A DNA stretch of 64,000 bases from RPQJ01 sp041910015. Lineage in GTDB: Bacteria > Pseudomonadota > Gammaproteobacteria > Steroidobacterales > Steroidobacteraceae. A model generated the notes under the pieces. That model saw nothing but the letters and a program-made list of their open reading frames with translations. It searched no databases and was not told where the DNA came from. Location of the stretch: the NCBI GenBank assembly GCA_041910015.1, contig JAYRRR010000001.1, forward strand, positions 62,001 to 126,000, in the 5' to 3' direction. A program made the position numbers and the translations under genes. Positions 59,759-64,000 of this stretch are shown here, piece after piece. The first letter of the stretch is position 1. Each line of letters opens with the position of its first letter.

Positions 59759-60850
59759 TCAGCTGGCGGCGCCGCGCATGACCTCGTGCGCGAACTCGAG
59801 GATGCCGTGTCCGAGCTCGCTGAAGCCGGCGTAGCGCTCGTCCGAGGTCGCGCCGCTGCGGTATCGCGAGTGCAGCTGCAGGAACACGACGCCGAGCTTG
59901 AAGAGCGTCAGCACGCGGTAGAAGTGGAAATCCGAGAGATCGCGGCCGGTGAGGGCCGCATATCCGGACATGACCTGCGCGCGCGAGTGGAAGCCGCCCT
60001 CGCCCGTGGGCATCTGCCCAAGTCGCTGCATCGGTTCCGGATCGGACGGCTCCACCCAATAACTCAGAAGCGTAGCAAGGTCGTAGAGCGGATCGCCTCG
60101 TGTTGCCATGTCCCAGTCGAGCACCGCCCGCGGCTCGAGCGTCTGGGGATCGAGCACGACGTTGTCGAGCTTGAAATCGCTGTGCAGGAGCGTCGCCGAC
60201 TGTTCCGGAGGGATGCGTCCGGCCAGCCAGCCCGCCAGTTCCGCGATCAGCCTGCGGTCCCCGTCCTGTGCCACAGCCTCGCCGCGTTTGGCCCACCCGC
60301 TCGCCGTGCGGGCGAGGAACCCGGCGGGCTTGCCGAAGTCATCGAGACCCACCGCGCCGGGATCGACGGCGTGCAGGCTCGCAAGCAGGCTCACGAGCAT
60401 CGTGGAGAGCTGCGCTCCCACGTCCCGTGGCACCAGCCCCGCCGGGAGTTCGTGGCCGATCACGAGACCCGGGCGGTATTCCATCACGAGGAAGTGCGCA
60501 CCGAGAACGGATTCGTCGGCGCAGTAATACAGGCTTTGCGGCGCGAGCGGCCAGGCCTGCCACAGCCTGGACAGTACGCGGTGTTCGCGCGCCATGTCGT
60601 TGGCGCCGATCGGTACGACGCCGAAAGGCGGTCGCCTGAGGACGCACGGGCGCCCGTCCATGTTGACCAGAAAATTCAGGTTTCCGAAGCCACCGCGGAA
60701 CTGGCGGGGCGGCGAGCCGGGATCGAGCCGATGGCCCTGTCGCGCCAGATGGTCCGCGAGCCGTGGCCAGTCGAGCGAGGCCGATTCCGCGGGACTGCGC
60801 AGGATCGCGTCGATCCCGGCAACGGCGGATGCGGCAATCCCGGCAGACAT
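59759..60850 (-). CDS. Aminoglycoside-phosphotransferase-fold kinase
   Basis: A 363-aa APH/choline-kinase-like phosphotransferase. LLHSDFKLDNVV (catalytic Asp225) and LDWDMATRGDPLYDLATLL (Mg-binding Asp245/247) are intact, so it should be an active kinase. It resembles the kinase domain of ACAD10/11 and bacterial hydroxyacyl-CoA kinases. In sterol degraders with C25 dehydrogenase, ATP-dependent removal of the tertiary C25 hydroxyl via a phosphate ester has been described; this gene is a candidate for that step or for a 4-hydroxyacyl-CoA. Confidence 0.88.
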   Translation of the reverse strand: MSAGIAASAVAGIDAILRSPAESASLDWPRLADHLARQGHRLDPGSPPRQFRGGFGNLNFLVNMDGRPCVLRRPPFGVVPIGANDMAREHRVLSRLWQAWPLAPQSLYYCADESVLGAHFLVMEYRPGLVIGHELPAGLVPRDVGAQLSTMLVSLLASLHAVDPGAVGLDDFGKPAGFLARTASGWAKRGEAVAQDGDRRLIAELAGWLAGRIPPEQSATLLHSDFKLDNVVLDPQTLEPRAVLDWDMATRGDPLYDLATLLSYWVEPSDPEPMQRLGQMPTGEGGFHSRAQVMSGYAALTGRDLSDFHFYRVLTLFKLGVVFLQLHSRYRSGATSDERYAGFSELGHGILEFAHEVMRGAAS

Positions 60851-60854
60851 TCCC

Positions 60855-61835
60855 TCAGGCCTGGCCCCTGGCGCGCTTCCTCGGTTCGATCCCGAGGAGC
60901 TTCGCCATGTTCAGCCCGAAGATCTTCGCGCGATCCTCCTCGGTGATGTAGCGATAACCCCAGCCGCGATGACCTTCCTCGTCGATCTGGAACGAGTGGA
61001 ACGGATCGACGCATTCCTTCATCCCGGACCCGTTCGTGTCGCTCCCCCACACGATCTTGTCGGCGGTCGCGTACAGCATCGCCTCTCCGATCAGCTCCTG
61101 GAAGAACTTGGGACGCCAGGTGGCCGCGGCGTTCAGGAAGCTGACACTGAGGTAGAGGTTCGGGAAGGTCGCCGCCAGGCAGTTCAGCTCGCGATGATGC
61201 GGCCAGCCGAAATGGAAGGCGACGATGCGCAGGTCGTAGAAGTCGTACAGGACGTCTTCGAGCAGACCCGGGTGGCAGTACTTGTTGCGGGCACCGTAGA
61301 CGTAGCCCGTTCCCGTGTGCACCTGCATCACCAGGTTCAGCTCCTGTGCCTTCTCGAAGAACGGCCAGAGGCGCTTGTCGTTGATGTAGGTGTCTTCAGG
61401 ACAATAGAACTTGAAGACCTTGACCCCGCACTCCTTCGCCATGAAGACCATTTCATCGATGGCTTCCTTGACGCCGCGCTGGATGATCGGCCCGAAATTC
61501 GGGCACATGATGAAACGGTCGGGATACTGCTGGACCCCAGTCAGCATCCAGGCGTTGCTCGATATCGGTGTCGTGCCGCCGCTGCAGAAGAGAAAGCTCT
61601 CCGGAATGACACAGGCCATGTCCGTGCCGGAGGCGTCCATGTTGCGGATCATCTTCTCGAACGGAGTTCCGCCGTCGTTCTCCATGGACGGGAATTCCTG
61701 GATCACCGGCCGGATGCAGCCCTCCAGCGAGCGCATGAACCGCTGGGTCCCCTGGTAAGGTGCCAGTTGATGCCACATCGAGGCGTCGATCGGATGCGTC
61801 TCGGTGTCAAGAATGAAGTAGTCCTTCTTGGTCAC
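60855..61835 (-). CDS. Amidohydrolase_2-family metal-dependent hydrolase/decarboxylase
   Basis: A 326-aa TIM-barrel protein. The N-terminal metal motif of the ACMSD-like family (usually HxH) is here DTETHPID, with His at one site only; VHTGTGYVYGARNKYCHPG, IVAFHFGWPHHREL and IVWGSDTNGSGMKE with its Asp are the other metal/active-site regions. Relatives are decarboxylases, hydratases or retro-aldol-type hydrolases. GTG 61835 overlaps the stop of the Mo-enzyme gene (GTGA), with AGGAG upstream. Confidence 0.8.
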   Translation of the reverse strand: MTKKDYFILDTETHPIDASMWHQLAPYQGTQRFMRSLEGCIRPVIQEFPSMENDGGTPFEKMIRNMDASGTDMACVIPESFLFCSGGTTPISSNAWMLTGVQQYPDRFIMCPNFGPIIQRGVKEAIDEMVFMAKECGVKVFKFYCPEDTYINDKRLWPFFEKAQELNLVMQVHTGTGYVYGARNKYCHPGLLEDVLYDFYDLRIVAFHFGWPHHRELNCLAATFPNLYLSVSFLNAAATWRPKFFQELIGEAMLYATADKIVWGSDTNGSGMKECVDPFHSFQIDEEGHRGWGYRYITEEDRAKIFGLNMAKLLGIEPRKRARGQA

Positions 61836-64000
61836 GGTCTCTGCTCCTGGTGCAGTCCGGCTTCGTGCAGGAGCTTCCAGAGGCGCTGGGGCGAGGCCGG
61901 TACCTCGCGCGCCACGGCGCCGGTGGGTGCAAGAGCATCGTTGATGGCGCACATGACTGCCGCGGGGGCGGTGTGTAGCGCCCCTTCCCCGCAGCCCTTG
62001 GCGCCGAGCGGCGACAGCGGGGACGGCGTCACGAGCGCGGCCTTCTCGGTCATGGGCACTTCATTTATCGTCGGCAGCAGGTAGTCCATGAAGGTCGTCG
62101 AGCCCGGCTGCCCATCCGGGCTGTAGTGGTACTCCTCGAGAAGAGCCGCTGCGACACCCTGGGCCACGCCGCCTTGCGTCATGCCTTCCACCGTGGCCGG
62201 GTTCAGGCGTGTACCGCAGTCGTCCACGACGACATACTTCCGGATCTCGACTCGTCCCGTTTCACGATCGATCTCGACCATGACGACGTGGCAGGCATTG
62301 GCTGCCGTCAGATAGCTCTTGGCACGCCCCTGGTCGTCGACTGGCTTGCGATCCTGAGCCGTCCAGACGCCGGTTGCCTCCAGTCCCATCTCCATGCCGG
62401 GAGGCAGCAGGTCGCTGCGCCCGTGGGCGACGCCCGCAACGTCCGCCAGAGTCACCTTCGCTTCGGGCATGCCGATGATCTGCACCCTGCCGTCGACGAA
62501 CTCGAGCTTTTCCACCGGTGTCTGCAGCAGGCCGGCCGCGATCTCGACGATCTTCTTCCTGAGCTTTCCCGCCGCCAGCATGGTGGCGCCGGCGATGGCG
62601 ACCCCCAGCCGACTGCCGCCGGGCCCGAAGGAAGGCGGTGCACCGAGGGTGTTCACCGACACCACCGCGATGTCGGTCATTTCTGCGCCGAAGTAATCGG
62701 CCAGCAGCTGCGCGATCACGGTGTATTGACCCTGGCCCTCACTGGTGAAGCCGACGCGCGCCGTGATCCTGCCGAACACGTCGATCGACACCGTGATGCC
62801 TTCGGGAACGCCGATGGCCTGCATGCCCACGATGGCATAGGCGTTCCAGTCGAATACGCCGGGTTCCACGGTATTCGCCACGCCGATTCCGACGAGACGC
62901 CCTTCTGCCCGCGCGCGCGTCTGTTCCCTGCGCAGTTCCTGGTAATCCGAAATCTCGAGCGCCCTGTCCAGTGCCGCTTCGTATTCGCCGCTGTCGTATT
63001 CGTTGCCGCTGGGAATGGTGTAGGGGAATTGTTCCGGTCGGATGTAGTTCCTGCGACGGATCTCGGCCGCATCGAGCCCGAGACCGCGCGCTGCCAGGTC
63101 CATCAACTGCTCCAGCACGAAGAAGTGTGGCGGTGGCCCCATGCCACGATAGGCGCTCGTCGGCGTCTTGTTGCTCAGCACGATGGTGAGGTCGTAGGAG
63201 GCGGCCGGTATCGCGTAGCAGCCGGTGAAGGCGCTGAGCGGCTTGCCAGCCCCCATGGCGCTGTAGTTCTCGCCGCTCGCCCCGATGTCCTCGATGAGCG
63301 TGACGTGGAATCCGGTGACGACACCGTCATTCGTGACCGCAAGCCGAGACTCGTAATAGCGATCCCAGGCCTGACCGCAGCCGCTCGTCAGGTATTCCAT
63401 GCGGTCTTCGATCCACTTGACGGGCCGTCCGCCCGCCTGGCGCGACAGCAGGCTCGTGATTGCGAGCCCACGCGCGTTTCCCTTGCCGCCAAAGCTGCCA
63501 CCGCGCTGCGTGCTGTCCAGACTGACTTTGTTGGACGGAATCCCGAGCACCCCGGCGACACCGATCGCGTACAGCAGGGGTGATTGCGTGGCGCCGCGGA
63601 TGGCGAGCACGTCGCTCAGCGTGTCCCACTGGCATATGCAGCCGAATGTCTCCATGGGATTGGCGCCCATCCGGTTCCAGCGGAAGCGGTTCTGGAAGAC
63701 GTGATCGGCCTGCGCAAAGGCCTCGGCGACCGGCCCCCACACGAACTGGCGCTGCAGCACGATATTGCTGCCCAGTTCGTCGATGACGAGCGGGCTGCCC
63801 GGCTTCATGGCCTCGAGCGTATCGACCGCGGGCGCCAGCGGCTCGAATTCGATGTCGATCAGCTCGACGGCATCTTCCGCAACGTGACGACTCACGGCCG
63901 CCACGGCCGCCACGGGCTCGCCGACGTAATGCACCTTGTCGACGGCCATGCAGTAAGACCCGGTGCCCTCGGGAAAGCCACCGGATCGGCTGGTCAACCT
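61832..64000 (-). CDS. Xanthine dehydrogenase-family Mo-binding large subunit (5' part cut off by window edge)
   Basis: About 722 codons of a CO-dehydrogenase/xanthine-dehydrogenase type large subunit; the frame is open to the right edge and 70-90 N-terminal residues are missing. VHYVGEPVAAVAA, GGSFGGKGNARG (the Mo-pterin loop), TSAYRGMGPPPHFFVLEQLMD, GQGQYTVIAQLLADYFG and LGAKGCGEGAL, with the conserved Glu near the end, are all present. Such enzymes hydroxylate carbon with water. Its FAD and 2Fe-2S subunits are not in the window. It is coupled to the amidohydrolase gene downstream. Confidence 0.88.
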   Translation of the reverse strand, partial: RLTSRSGGFPEGTGSYCMAVDKVHYVGEPVAAVAAVSRHVAEDAVELIDIEFEPLAPAVDTLEAMKPGSPLVIDELGSNIVLQRQFVWGPVAEAFAQADHVFQNRFRWNRMGANPMETFGCICQWDTLSDVLAIRGATQSPLLYAIGVAGVLGIPSNKVSLDSTQRGGSFGGKGNARGLAITSLLSRQAGGRPVKWIEDRMEYLTSGCGQAWDRYYESRLAVTNDGVVTGFHVTLIEDIGASGENYSAMGAGKPLSAFTGCYAIPAASYDLTIVLSNKTPTSAYRGMGPPPHFFVLEQLMDLAARGLGLDAAEIRRRNYIRPEQFPYTIPSGNEYDSGEYEAALDRALEISDYQELRREQTRARAEGRLVGIGVANTVEPGVFDWNAYAIVGMQAIGVPEGITVSIDVFGRITARVGFTSEGQGQYTVIAQLLADYFGAEMTDIAVVSVNTLGAPPSFGPGGSRLGVAIAGATMLAAGKLRKKIVEIAAGLLQTPVEKLEFVDGRVQIIGMPEAKVTLADVAGVAHGRSDLLPPGMEMGLEATGVWTAQDRKPVDDQGRAKSYLTAANACHVVMVEIDRETGRVEIRKYVVVDDCGTRLNPATVEGMTQGGVAQGVAAALLEEYHYSPDGQPGSTTFMDYLLPTINEVPMTEKAALVTPSPLSPLGAKGCGEGALHTAPAAVMCAINDALAPTGAVAREVPASPQRLWKLLHEAGLHQEQRP

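Overview
The window is high-GC DNA (roughly two-thirds G+C by eye) from a Gram-negative bacterium. Evidence for an outer membrane and periplasm is two tandem TonB-dependent receptors with the LEEIVVTAQRREE-type plug start, a Tat-exported molybdoenzyme, and an ETF with a membrane ETF:quinone-type oxidoreductase. The gene content is almost entirely steroid/isoprenoid side-chain catabolism: 9 acyl-CoA dehydrogenases (ACAD), 8 MaoC/hotdog hydratases, 4 thiolase-fold proteins with 3 DUF35 partners, 3 AMP-forming acyl-CoA ligases, 5 SDRs, an alpha-methylacyl-CoA racemase and a 3-ketosteroid delta1-dehydrogenase. A steroid-degrading proteobacterium of the Steroidobacter/Sterolibacterium kind fits best; the taxon is inferred, not shown. 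No cytochrome P450, Rieske oxygenase or ring-cleaving dioxygenase is present. No tRNA, rRNA, CRISPR, IS element or regulator gene was seen.

Layout. (1) 1-12879, minus strand: side-chain module 1 (ACAD pair, two hotdog proteins, racemase, enoyl-CoA hydratase, thiolase, DUF35) with etfB, a CoxG-like protein, etfA, the ETF:quinone-type oxidoreductase and a nitronate-monooxygenase-family flavoprotein. (2) 13271-15888: small accessory genes (two NTF2-like proteins, an esterase, a PPOX-fold flavoprotein). (3) 15921-22664, minus: module 2 (KstD, DUF35, Ltp2-like, hotdog pair, ACAD pair). (4) 22867-33540, plus: a complete beta-oxidation operon (two ACADs, MFE-2-like SDR, two-domain hydratase, thiolase, ligase). 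(5) 33723-37330, plus: unknown protein, SDR, aldehyde dehydrogenase, SDR. (6) 37570-42749, plus: two TonB receptors and the heme gamma subunit of a molybdenum hydroxylase. (7) 42807-52510, minus: alpha and beta subunits of that hydroxylase (steroid C25-dehydrogenase/ethylbenzene dehydrogenase family) followed upstream by module 3 (ACAD pair, DUF35, Ltp2-like, three hotdog proteins). (8) 52654-64000, minus: ligase, a plant-type cycloeucalenol cycloisomerase homologue, SDR, ligase, SDR, ACAD, APH-fold kinase, amidohydrolase, and a partial xanthine-dehydrogenase-type molybdoenzyme.

The suggested pathway is sterol uptake by the TonB receptors, water-dependent periplasmic side-chain hydroxylation by the Mo enzyme, possibly kinase-assisted removal of a tertiary alcohol, oxidation to the acid, CoA ligation, and successive side-chain shortening by three paralogous modules whose electrons go through ETF to the quinone pool. 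The cycloisomerase homologue suggests that cyclopropyl sterols of the cycloartenol type are also handled.

The strongest new signal is regulatory. Seven intergenic regions carry a 20-bp dyad (consensus halves CATCGTCCG and CGGACGATG around a 2-bp centre), each placed so that a -10-like hexamer follows 29 or 30 nt after the centre. This puts the dyad at about -42 in every case and ties the region together as one regulon whose regulator lies outside the window.
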